From NCBI GenBank assembly GCA_946540675.1, contig CAMNIW010000069.1:1-7142 (forward strand): a DNA stretch of 7,142 nucleotides. Direction: 5' to 3'. Each line of letters opens with the position of its first letter. Position 1 is the first letter of the stretch. The position numbers and the translations under genes are program-made. The stretch is from an uncultured Clostridia bacterium (GTDB taxonomy: Bacteria > Bacillota > Clostridia > Christensenellales > Borkfalkiaceae). Below the pieces are notes generated by a model. The model was not told where the DNA came from and ran no database searches. It worked only from the letters and a program-made list of their open reading frames with translations. Below are positions 1 to 4,820 of the stretch, one piece after another.

Positions 1-433
1 TAAAGTTGGCCCCGTTTATATCCATCTTGGTTACGTAGGCGATACGCGGGACGTTATACTTGTCAGCCTGACGCCAAACGGTTTCCGACTGGGGCTCGAC
101 TCCGCCCTTCGCGCAGAAAGTCGCGACGGCGCCGTCGAGTACGCGGAGAGATCTTTCGACCTCGACCGTGAAGTCGACGTGTCCCGGTGTGTCTATTATA
201 TTGATTCTGTTTCCGTTCCAGAAACAGGTAGTGGCGGCAGACGCTATCGTTATACCTCTCTCCTGCTCCTGAACCATAAAGTCCATGGTCGCCGCGCCTT
301 CGTGAACCTCGCCGAGTTTATGAGTCTTTCCCGTGTAGAAAAGTATTCTCTCGGTAGTGGTCGTCTTTCCCGCGTCGATATGGGCCATTATACCTATATT
401 TCTGGTATGTTGTAAGTCAAATTGTCTGGGCAT
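1..433 (-). CDS. fusA: Elongation factor G, N-terminal part (partial)
   Basis: EF-G is the cytosolic GTPase that moves tRNAs and mRNA through the ribosome after peptide-bond formation and also helps ribosome recycling. Only the first 144 codons are present; the frame is open to the left window edge. The G1 P-loop AHIDAGKT is at residues 17-24, the switch I/G2 core RGIT at 59-62, and G3 DTPGH at 81-85, followed by the EF-G signature around residues 111-121 (GGVEPQSETVWRQ). G4 should be NKMD but reads TKMD at 135-138 (codon ACC at 29-31). ATG at 433 is chosen because AGGAG lies six bases upstream and the protein then starts MPRQFDLQHTRNIGIMAHID, as in the family. It lies 12 bases after the rpsG stop, so it is the third gene of the str operon. 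The identity is certain; the functional effect of the G4 change is unknown. Confidence 0.97.
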   Translation of the reverse strand, partial: MPRQFDLQHTRNIGIMAHIDAGKTTTTERILFYTGKTHKLGEVHEGAATMDFMVQEQERGITIASAATTCFWNGNRINIIDTPGHVDFTVEVERSLRVLDGAVATFCAKGGVEPQSETVWRQADKYNVPRIAYVTKMDINGANF

Positions 434-445
434 GTTTTTCTCCTG

Positions 446-916
446 TTACCAGCGATAATGCGCGAACGCCTTATTCGCTTCCGCCATTCTGTGCGTGTCT
501 TCTTTCTTCTTGACCGCACCGCCGGTGTTGTTGTATGCGTCCATAAGTTCGCTTGCGAGTTTGTTGCTCATCTCTCTGTCGCTTCTCTTTCTCGCGGCAG
601 CGACTATCCAACGGATAGCGAGCGTCTGTCTTCTTTCAGGTCTGATTTCCATAGGAACCTGATAGTTGGAGCCGCCGACTCTCCTCGCTTTTACTTCAAG
701 CACGGGCATGACGTTGTTCATGGCCTGGTTGAATATGTCCATAGGCTCGGCGCCCAATTTTTCCTGCGCCTTAGCCAAAGCGTCGTATACGATGGTTTGC
801 GCGATTCCCTTTTTACCGTCAAGCATTATCTGGTTGATGAGTTTGGTCAGAACCTTGCTTCCGTAAATCGGATCGGGCAAAACGTCTCTTTTGGGGACGT
901 TTCCTCTTCTTGGCAT
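446..916 (-). CDS. rpsG: 30S ribosomal protein S7
   Basis: S7 is a primary 16S rRNA binding protein that nucleates assembly of the 30S head and lies near the E-site tRNA. The 156-residue product has the usual bacterial length. It starts MPRRGNVPKRDVLPDP and contains the conserved RRVGGSNYQVP stretch near residues 78-88 and RPERRQTLAIRW near 92-103. It ends in the typical AEANKAFAHYRW tail. The start has a near-ideal AAAGGAGG site at 925-932, eight bases from the ATG. It follows rpsL after an unusually long 354-base structured spacer and precedes fusA by 12 bases. In E. coli, S7 represses its operon by binding the rpsL-rpsG intercistronic mRNA, so the spacer here is a natural candidate site. 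That link is inference. Confidence 0.98.
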   Translation of the reverse strand: MPRRGNVPKRDVLPDPIYGSKVLTKLINQIMLDGKKGIAQTIVYDALAKAQEKLGAEPMDIFNQAMNNVMPVLEVKARRVGGSNYQVPMEIRPERRQTLAIRWIVAAARKRSDREMSNKLASELMDAYNNTGGAVKKKEDTHRMAEANKAFAHYRW

Positions 917-968
917 AATTTTATCCTCCTTTGAAATTTTTTAGGGTATATAACCCGTGTACAGCTAT

Positions 969-993
969 CGCTCTTAAACCGTTTCCGGGAGCG
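969..993 (-). other. RNA stem-loop with GAAA tetraloop
   Basis: In the minus strand CGCTC (993-989) pairs with GAGCG (973-969). Inside it CCG (988-986) pairs with CGG (981-979), closing a GAAA tetraloop (985-982), with TTTAA (978-974) left as a one-sided bulge. GNRA loops are typical of folded RNAs and often make tertiary contacts. It sits about 40 bases upstream of the rpsG ribosome binding site. Confidence 0.45.
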
Positions 994-1150
994 AACCTTC
1001 CGGCAGTCATACCGCCGTACTGCCTACTTTATCGGGCGTTTCAGAAATCTTCCGCCAAAACTTAAGTAGGTCGGTGTGTTTGCAAAAAGTTTTCTTTACG
1101 ACGTCGCCGCTGTCGCAACGCGCAAATGATCGACTAATAACCTTTTATCG

Positions 1151-1266
1151 CGTTATATAAACGGATTCTTCAAAGTTCGTAAACCTGAAACGCCGAGATA
1201 GACCTTTTTGGTCATCGAGACGCTAAGGGTTTACAGCAAACGCAGAAGAACGAAGTTTATATGACG
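1151..1266 (-). repeat. Extended imperfect hairpin (about 37-40 base pairs)
   Basis: In the transcribed minus strand, starting four bases after the rpsL stop, successive nested segments pair in order. CGT (1266-1264) pairs with ACG (1153-1151) and ATATAAAC (1262-1255) with GTTTATAT (1162-1155). TTCTTC (1250-1245) pairs with GAAGAA (1171-1166) and GTAAACC (1234-1228) with GGTTTAC (1185-1179). AGCGTC (1224-1219) pairs with GGCGTT (1194-1189), allowing two G-U pairs. GAT (1216-1214) pairs with ATC (1199-1197), and GACC (1213-1210) pairs with GGTC (1204-1201) around an AAAAA loop. Internal loops of 3x3 and 2x2 bases and single bulges separate the helices. This regular layout looks like a selected RNA fold rather than chance. 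Confidence 0.7.
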
Positions 1267-1270
1267 TTAA

Positions 1271-1642
1271 TTATTTGGGTCTCTTAGCGCCGTACTTACT
1301 CCTTGCCTGTTTTCTCTTGGCGACCCCTGCGGTATCGAGAGTTCCGCGTATGATGTGATATCTTACGCCGGGCAAATCTCTGACCCTGCCGCCACGAATA
1401 AGAACGGAACTGTGTTCCTGAAGGTTGTGACCTTCGCCGGGAATATAAACCGTTCCTTCCTGCTTGTTCGTAAGACGTACTCTCGCGATCTTACGAAGAG
1501 CCGAGTTAGGTTTTTTCGGAGAAGTGGTCGTGACCGACAAACAAACTCCGCGCTTTTGCGGACAGTGGTTCATTATAGGTGTCTTGCACTTGTCCTTAGC
1601 GGTAACCCTTCCCTGCTTGATAAGCTGGTTGATGGTTGGCAT
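1271..1642 (-). CDS. rpsL: 30S ribosomal protein S12
   Basis: S12 sits at the decoding centre of the 30S subunit and affects tRNA selection accuracy; it is the classic target of streptomycin-resistance mutations. The 123-residue protein carries CPQKRGVC at 27-34, the decoding loop PKKPNSALRK at 42-51 with the wild-type Lys43, and the second loop GGRVRDLPGVRYH at 84-96. It ends ARSKYGAKRPK. Numbering matches E. coli (with Met), and residue 88 is Arg (AGA) where Lys is usual. The ATG has an ideal AAAGGAGGT site five bases upstream. It is the first gene of the str operon, with a consensus promoter 152 bases before the start codon and a leader with two plausible hairpins. TAA stop. Confidence 0.98.
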   Translation of the reverse strand: MPTINQLIKQGRVTAKDKCKTPIMNHCPQKRGVCLSVTTTSPKKPNSALRKIARVRLTNKQEGTVYIPGEGHNLQEHSSVLIRGGRVRDLPGVRYHIIRGTLDTAGVAKRKQARSKYGAKRPK

Positions 1643-1741
1643 GTTTTACCTCCTTTAAGTTATTTCGGATATTCTGAAAACGGACCCTAACCCGTTCAAA
1701 GAAAGCGATTTTACGCCGCAATTCGCGCAAATAACGCAAAA

Positions 1742-1776
1742 ATCTGCAAAAGGGCATAATACCCCCTTTCGCAAAC
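1742..1776 (-). promoter_or_regulatory. Hairpin in the rpsL leader
   Basis: In the leader RNA, GCGAAAGGG (1772-1764) pairs over nine base pairs with CCCTTTTGC (1754-1746) around a nine-base loop, and three or four flanking pairs extend the stem. A second, weaker stem pairs AACGGG (1696-1691) with TCCGTT (1684-1679), about 20 bases before the rpsL ribosome binding site. Neither is followed by a clear T-tract, so they do not look like terminators. They could be a protein-binding leader or an mRNA-stabilising structure; the role is not shown. Confidence 0.4.
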
Positions 1777-1793
1777 GGCATATTTCTTTAAGT

Positions 1794-1822
1794 ATTTTAA
1801 CATTTTTTATCGCCCCCGTCAA
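1794..1822 (-). promoter_or_regulatory. Sigma-A promoter for the str operon
   Basis: On the minus strand, TTGACG (1822-1817) is followed by a 17-base spacer and TAAAAT (1799-1794). Transcription is expected to start near 1787, giving a leader of about 145 bases before rpsL. It lies back to back with the plus-strand promoter of the membrane-protein gene, with the two -35 boxes about 60 bases apart. Confidence 0.8.
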
Positions 1823-1882
1823 CTTTTTTAATGACAATTAGCCATATATTATTGATTATTTTCGGCAAAAAGACGTAAAATA

Positions 1883-1911
1883 TTGACTTGTAGGCGGTTT
1901 TAGCTTATAAT
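1883..1911 (+). promoter_or_regulatory. Sigma-A promoter for the DUF308-like gene
   Basis: TTGACT (1883-1888), a 17-base spacer and a perfect TATAAT (1906-1911) give a near-consensus promoter. The expected start near 1917-1919 leaves an untranslated leader of only about 14 bases, so the ribosome binding site would sit at the very 5' end of the mRNA. Confidence 0.85.
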
Positions 1912-1918
1912 TTTAAGC

Positions 1919-1925
1919 GGAGGTG
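1919..1925 (+). promoter_or_regulatory. Ribosome binding site that fixes the start
   Basis: GGAGGTG precedes ATG 1932. The in-frame GTG at 1923 lies inside this site, so the longer reading starting there is rejected and ATG 1932 is taken as the start. Confidence 0.85.
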
Positions 1926-1931
1926 AAAAAT

Positions 1932-2459
1932 ATGGCTGAAAATACAAGTAAGACAAAAACCGAAAAAATCGTATCGTATCTTCTTATTCTCGTTATAGGC
2001 ATACTCTTTTGTTTAAGGATAGCGGCGGACGTCGTCAGCATCATAATCGGCATCGCGCTCATCGTGACGGGGGCGTTCAACATTACCCTTCTCGCGGCGA
2101 AAAAACTGCCGATAATAATGCCGAGCGGAATATACGGCGGACTTCTGGTCGCTCTCGGCATAATATTTATCGTGTACAAGATCATCGGGATAGTAATGGG
2201 CTGGATACCGTACGTCGTGATAGTCATCGGAACTCTGCTCTTTGCCGACGCTTTTCTCGGGAAATTCACGAGAAACGAAAACGTCGCTTTGTTCGTAGTA
2301 AAACTCCTTCTCGGCGCGGCGGCGATAGCGCTCGGACTTTGTCTGTTATTTATCGAAGGCTTCGGTTCTTGGGCGCAGGTGGTATTCGGCATACTTCTTA
2401 TAGCATACGCGGTGTTTTGTCTTGTCACTCTGCTGGTCAAAAAACAGGCTAATAATTAA
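1932..2459 (+). CDS. DUF308/HdeD-like six-helix membrane protein
   Basis: A 175-residue inner-membrane protein of unknown function. After a short charged N-terminus (residues 1-12, rich in Lys and Thr) there are about six hydrophobic segments, near 13-32, 34-56, 66-88, 92-110, 118-141 and 147-168, and a short KKQANN tail. Small-residue-rich helices such as SIIIGIALIVTGAFNI and GILLIAYAVF in paired units resemble the DUF308/HdeD membrane family. HdeD is linked to acid resistance in E. coli, but that function should not be carried over to this protein. It has its own strong promoter, stands alone, and ends at a strong terminator, so it is monocistronic. No catalytic motif is visible. The coding region is secure; the family assignment is moderate. 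Confidence 0.85.
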   Translation: MAENTSKTKTEKIVSYLLILVIGILFCLRIAADVVSIIIGIALIVTGAFNITLLAAKKLPIIMPSGIYGGLLVALGIIFIVYKIIGIVMGWIPYVVIVIGTLLFADAFLGKFTRNENVALFVVKLLLGAAAIALGLCLLFIEGFGSWAQVVFGILLIAYAVFCLVTLLVKKQANN

Positions 2460-2471
2460 CGTCAAAACTAA

Positions 2472-2510
2472 AAAAACGCGAACGGAAATTTCCGTTCGCG
2501 TTTTTGTTTT
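2472..2510 (+). terminator. Rho-independent terminator after the DUF308-like gene
   Basis: A perfect 17-base inverted repeat (2472-2488 with 2489-2505), with core ACGCGAACGG and its complement, is followed by TTTTTGTTTTT. Because the arms carry A-runs and T-runs on both sides, it could also stop transcription from the opposite strand. Confidence 0.92.
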
Positions 2511-2530
2511 TCGGCGTCCGCAAACAAGGC

Positions 2531-2563
2531 AAATAAAAAAGACGAAGGAAATCCTTCGTCTTC
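2531..2563 (-). terminator. Rho-independent terminator of rplM-rpsI
   Basis: On the minus strand, 17 bases after the rpsI stop, AAGACGAAGG pairs with CCTTCGTCTT around a four-base loop. The stem is followed by a T-tract (TTTTTTATTT). This is the end of the ribosomal-protein transcript, facing the neighbouring convergent gene. Confidence 0.9.
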
Positions 2564-2579
2564 TTCTTTGTCGTTGCAA

Positions 2580-2993
2580 TTATCTCTTGCTGAACTGCGG
2601 AGCGCGACGGGCTTTCTTCAAGCCGTACTTCTTTCTCTCTTTCATTCTCGGATCTCTCGTAAGATATCCTTCCTTTTTAAGAGCCGCGCGAAGTTCGGGT
2701 TCGGCTTCGAGAAGCGCTCTCGATATGCCGTGACGGATAGCGCCTGCCTGACCGGTAAATCCGCCGCCCTGAACGTTTACGAACACGTCGTATTTGCTCT
2801 CGGTCTCGGTTAAAACGAGCGGCTGACGAATTATGAGTTTAAGAGTATCGAGATCGCAATATTCGTCGATATTCCTGTTGTTTATGGTTATAACGCCGGT
2901 ACCGCCGGGAATAAGTCTTACTCTCGCGATGGCGCTCTTTCTTCTGCCCGTTCCCCAGAACTGGACTTTCTTCTTTACGGTTGCTTTTGCCAT
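2580..2993 (-). CDS. rpsI: 30S ribosomal protein S9
   Basis: S9 belongs to the 30S head, and its C-terminal tail reaches the P-site tRNA anticodon stem. The 137-residue protein has the signature GTGRRKSAIARV at 14-25, GGGFTGQAGAIRHGISRALL at about 76-95, and LTRDPRMKERKKYGLKKARRAPQFSKR at the end, including the invariant terminal Ser-Lys-Arg. The N-terminus MAKATVKKKVQF is a few residues longer than in E. coli but common in Firmicutes. ATG 2993 is preceded by GGGGAGG about nine bases away. It starts 16 bases after the rplM stop, the conserved L13-S9 operon, and is closed by a terminator at 2531-2563. Confidence 0.98.
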   Translation of the reverse strand: MAKATVKKKVQFWGTGRRKSAIARVRLIPGGTGVITINNRNIDEYCDLDTLKLIIRQPLVLTETESKYDVFVNVQGGGFTGQAGAIRHGISRALLEAEPELRAALKKEGYLTRDPRMKERKKYGLKKARRAPQFSKR

Positions 2994-3009
2994 AATTCAA
3001 TTCCTCCCC

Positions 3010-3444
3010 TTATTTGTCAAGTTTGAGTTCGACGGGCTGTTGCGCCTGCTGTTCGTGCTCTCCGCCCTTGTATACTCTGAGCTTTTTGAGCATCTGTCTG
3101 CCGAGCTTGTTCTTGGGAAGCATTCCTTTTACCGCTTCGTATACGGCGAGATCGGATTTCTCCGCCATCATCTTGGCGTAAGGAACCTGTTTAAGACCGC
3201 CTACGTAGCCGCTGTGATAAGTGTAAAGTTTTTGATCGAGTTTTTTACCCGTCAAAACAACCTTGTCGGTATTGAGTACTATAACGAAATCGCCCGTATC
3301 GACGTTGGGAGTGAACGTAGGTTTATTCTTCCCCCTGAGAACCGCCGCGACCTGCGAGGCAAGTCTTCCGAGAGGCATACCCGACGCGTCGACGACGTAC
3401 CATTTTCTTTCGATCGTCTGATCGTTAGCCATAAAAGTCTTCAT
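3010..3444 (-). CDS. rplM: 50S ribosomal protein L13
   Basis: L13 is an early-assembly protein of the large subunit that binds 23S rRNA. The 144-residue length is normal. Conserved features are ERKWYVVDASGMPLGRLAS at 12-30, GDFVIVLN at 51-58, the central YTYHSGYVGGLK at 74-85, and the C-terminal motif GMLPKNKLGRQMLKKLRVYKGGEHEQQAQQP. The ATG is six bases after GGAGA, and the N-terminus MKTFMAND fits the Firmicute form. It is the first gene of the rplM-rpsI pair, with its own promoter and a leader of about 95 bases. L13 is known to repress its own operon through the mRNA leader in several bacteria, and the leader here can fold, so autoregulation is plausible. Confidence 0.98.
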   Translation of the reverse strand: MKTFMANDQTIERKWYVVDASGMPLGRLASQVAAVLRGKNKPTFTPNVDTGDFVIVLNTDKVVLTGKKLDQKLYTYHSGYVGGLKQVPYAKMMAEKSDLAVYEAVKGMLPKNKLGRQMLKKLRVYKGGEHEQQAQQPVELKLDK

Positions 3445-3481
3445 CTGAATTCTCCAAAAAACTCTGTTTTAATAGTTTATA

Positions 3482-3535
3482 TTAAATGTCGCGTTCCGAC
3501 AGAGGGGCTAGTTCCTCGGACCCGTTCCATTATAA
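3482..3535 (-). promoter_or_regulatory. Candidate L13 leader (autoregulatory) hairpin
   Basis: Starting about five bases after the predicted transcript start, TTA plus AATG (3535-3533, 3531-3528) can pair with CATT plus TAA (3488-3482) with one bulged base. Further in, TCCGA (3520-3516) pairs with TCGGA (3499-3495); alternatively GAGG (3517-3514) can pair with CCTC (3505-3502). Position and size fit the ribosomal-protein L13 leader known upstream of rplM in low-GC Gram-positives. I could not compare it with that family's consensus. Confidence 0.45.
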
Positions 3536-3545
3536 TCGCCAAAAT

Positions 3546-3574
3546 ATTTTAGCAAAACGAAAAGGATAAGTCAA
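3546..3574 (-). promoter_or_regulatory. Sigma-A promoter for rplM-rpsI
   Basis: TTGACT (3574-3569), a 17-base spacer and TAAAAT (3551-3546) on the minus strand. The start is expected near 3540. The -35 box begins only 16 bases after the glyA stop codon, and no terminator separates them. Confidence 0.82.
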
Positions 3575-3590
3575 GCGTTTTTTACGGGTT

Positions 3591-4769
3591 TTAACATTTT
3601 ATCGCGGAAATTATCCCGTTTATCCTGTCCGCGCACGCTATAGCGTCCTTTTCCGTCCATCCTTTGGTAGTCATCGCGGCAAGTCCTATCCTTACGCCGC
3701 TCGTCTCCGACGGCTTTCTCTTTTCGCCGGGAACACAGTTCTTGTTGAGCGTTATATGCTCTTTGTCGAGAGCGTCCTGCACCGCTTTTCCCGTAAGGTT
3801 CGGGTGGGTCTCGGTAAAATCTATAAGGAAAAGGTGATTGTCCGTTCCGCCGGTCACTATTTCGTAGCCGAGTTCCTTGAACCTTTGACAGCACGCGGCG
3901 GTGTTTTTTACCACCTGTTTTATATACTCCTTGAATTCGGGCGAACAAGCTTCTTCCGCCGCCACCGCTTTGCCCGCGATAACGTGTTCCAAAGGACCGC
4001 CCTGACAGCACGGGAAGACCGCTCCGTCGACCTTTTTGGCGAGTTCCTTTTTGCAAAAGATCATTCCCCCGCGCGGTCCGCGGAGAGTCTTGTGCGTGGT
4101 GGTGGTTATTATGTCCGCCAAACCGAACGGCGACGGGTGAACGCCCGCGGCGATAAGCCCCGCTATGTGCGCCATATCAACCATAAAATACGCCCCGACC
4201 GACTTTGCGACTTCGTAAAACTTCTCAAAGTCGATTATTCTCGGATAGGCGCTTGCGCCTGCGAGAATGAGTTTCGGTCTGTATTCTTCGGCTTTTTTCT
4301 TTAAGTCGTCGTAATCTATGTATCCGTCTTCCGTCACGCCGTAAAACGCGGTCTTGAAAAGTTTTCCGGAGAAGTTGACCGAAGAACCGTGAGTCAGATG
4401 TCCGCCGTTGTCAAGGCTCATTGCGAGTACGGTGTCGCCCACGCTCAAAACGCTCATATACGCCGCGAGATTCGCGCTCGATCCGCTGTGCGGCTGAACG
4501 TTTACGTGGTAATCGGTACCGAAGACTTCTCTCCACTTGTCACAGGCGTATTCTTCGAGTTTGTCGACGACTCCGCAACCGCCGTAATACCTGCCTTTGC
4601 TGCCCGTCGCTCTCTCGGCGGGATAACCTTCGGCGTACTTGTTGGTAAGACACGACCCGACGGCTTTAAGCACGTTTTCGCTGACGAAGTTTTCGCTCGC
4701 GATGAGTTCGATATTCTCTTTTTGGCGTTGTTCTTCTTCTCTTATTAACTCAAAAACCCTGCTCTCCAT
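3591..4769 (-). CDS. glyA: Serine hydroxymethyltransferase
   Basis: A cytosolic PLP enzyme that converts serine and tetrahydrofolate to glycine and 5,10-methylene-THF, feeding purine, thymidylate and methionine synthesis. Visible family features are ENIELIASENFVS (18-30), NKYAEGYP (43-50), VQPHSGSSAN (91-100), HLTHG (124-128), the PLP-stacking region DMAHIAGL (198-205), and the PLP-lysine motif TTTTHKTLRGPRGG with Lys227. TGGTDNHL (307-313) and the substrate-carboxylate Arg360 in SGVR follow. It is 392 residues, shorter than E. coli GlyA (417), the loss being mostly at the C-terminus. A seven-residue insertion lies at about 51-58, before RYYGG. The usual FPGGQGGP reads FPCCQGGP (252-259). ATG 4769 follows AAGGAG by six bases. 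It lies 60 bases after tyrS; no own promoter is evident. Confidence 0.96.
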   Translation of the reverse strand: MESRVFELIREEEQRQKENIELIASENFVSENVLKAVGSCLTNKYAEGYPAERATGSKGRYYGGCGVVDKLEEYACDKWREVFGTDYHVNVQPHSGSSANLAAYMSVLSVGDTVLAMSLDNGGHLTHGSSVNFSGKLFKTAFYGVTEDGYIDYDDLKKKAEEYRPKLILAGASAYPRIIDFEKFYEVAKSVGAYFMVDMAHIAGLIAAGVHPSPFGLADIITTTTHKTLRGPRGGMIFCKKELAKKVDGAVFPCCQGGPLEHVIAGKAVAAEEACSPEFKEYIKQVVKNTAACCQRFKELGYEIVTGGTDNHLFLIDFTETHPNLTGKAVQDALDKEHITLNKNCVPGEKRKPSETSGVRIGLAAMTTKGWTEKDAIACADRINGIISAIKC

Positions 4770-4784
4770 TACTTTCTCCTTTTT

Positions 4785-4820
4785 TATAAAAAGGTTTGCG
4801 GAATTTTCTGCAAACCTTTT
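4785..4820 (-). terminator. Hairpin between tyrS and glyA (terminator or attenuator)
   Basis: AAAAGGTTTGC (4820-4810) pairs perfectly over 11 base pairs with GCAAACCTTTT (4799-4789), with a ten-base loop, and is followed by a short T-run then ATAAAAAA. The glyA ribosome binding site starts only about a dozen bases after the stem. It is a plausible tyrS terminator, but since no separate glyA promoter is visible it may be partial, act as an attenuator, or mask glyA translation. Confidence 0.6.

Larger units (their letters stand above)
917..1270 (-). ncRNA. Structured rpsL-rpsG intercistronic RNA (candidate)
   Basis: This 354-base gap between two genes usually separated by a short spacer holds no gene I can support. 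Read as minus-strand RNA it is dense with possible helices. A roughly 116-base extended hairpin spans 1266-1151. CCTACTT (1070-1064) can pair with AAGTAGG (1029-1023), enclosing GGCG (1056-1053) with CGCC (1038-1035). GGCAGT (1024-1019) can pair with ACTGCC (1007-1002). CGCTC (993-989) can pair with GAGCG (973-969) around a CCG-GAAA-CGG tetraloop hairpin. GGGT (956-953) can pair with ACCC (947-944) just before the rpsG ribosome binding site. The S7-binding role of this spacer in E. coli makes cis-regulation the leading idea; RNase III processing or a decayed mobile element are alternatives. The pairings are seen in the sequence; the function is inferred. Confidence 0.5.

Noticed and set aside
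422..934. Long plus-strand open frame opposite rpsG
   Set aside because: It lies antisense to the fully conserved rpsG, shows no recognisable protein motif and has no ribosome binding site; it is a shadow of rpsG codon structure.
984..1004. tRNA T-arm-like sequence (GGTTCGC) in the rpsL-rpsG spacer
   Set aside because: There is no acceptor stem, anticodon arm or CCA end around it, and the bases fit better in the GAAA-tetraloop stem.
944..1070. Group II intron or ribozyme remnant in the spacer
   Set aside because: I looked for a domain V pattern (AGC...GAAA...) and flanking intron ends and found none; no reverse-transcriptase remnant is present.
1655..1837. 60-codon minus-strand open frame in the rpsL leader
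   Set aside because: Its start lies upstream of the rpsL promoter's predicted transcript start, and it has no ribosome binding site or recognisable motif.
1923..1931. GTG start three codons upstream for the DUF308-like gene
   Set aside because: The GTG is part of the GGAGGTG ribosome binding site that serves ATG 1932.
2833..3552. 239-codon plus-strand open frame opposite rpsI and rplM
   Set aside because: It is antisense to two conserved ribosomal-protein genes and crosses their promoter and leader; the product resembles no protein family I know.
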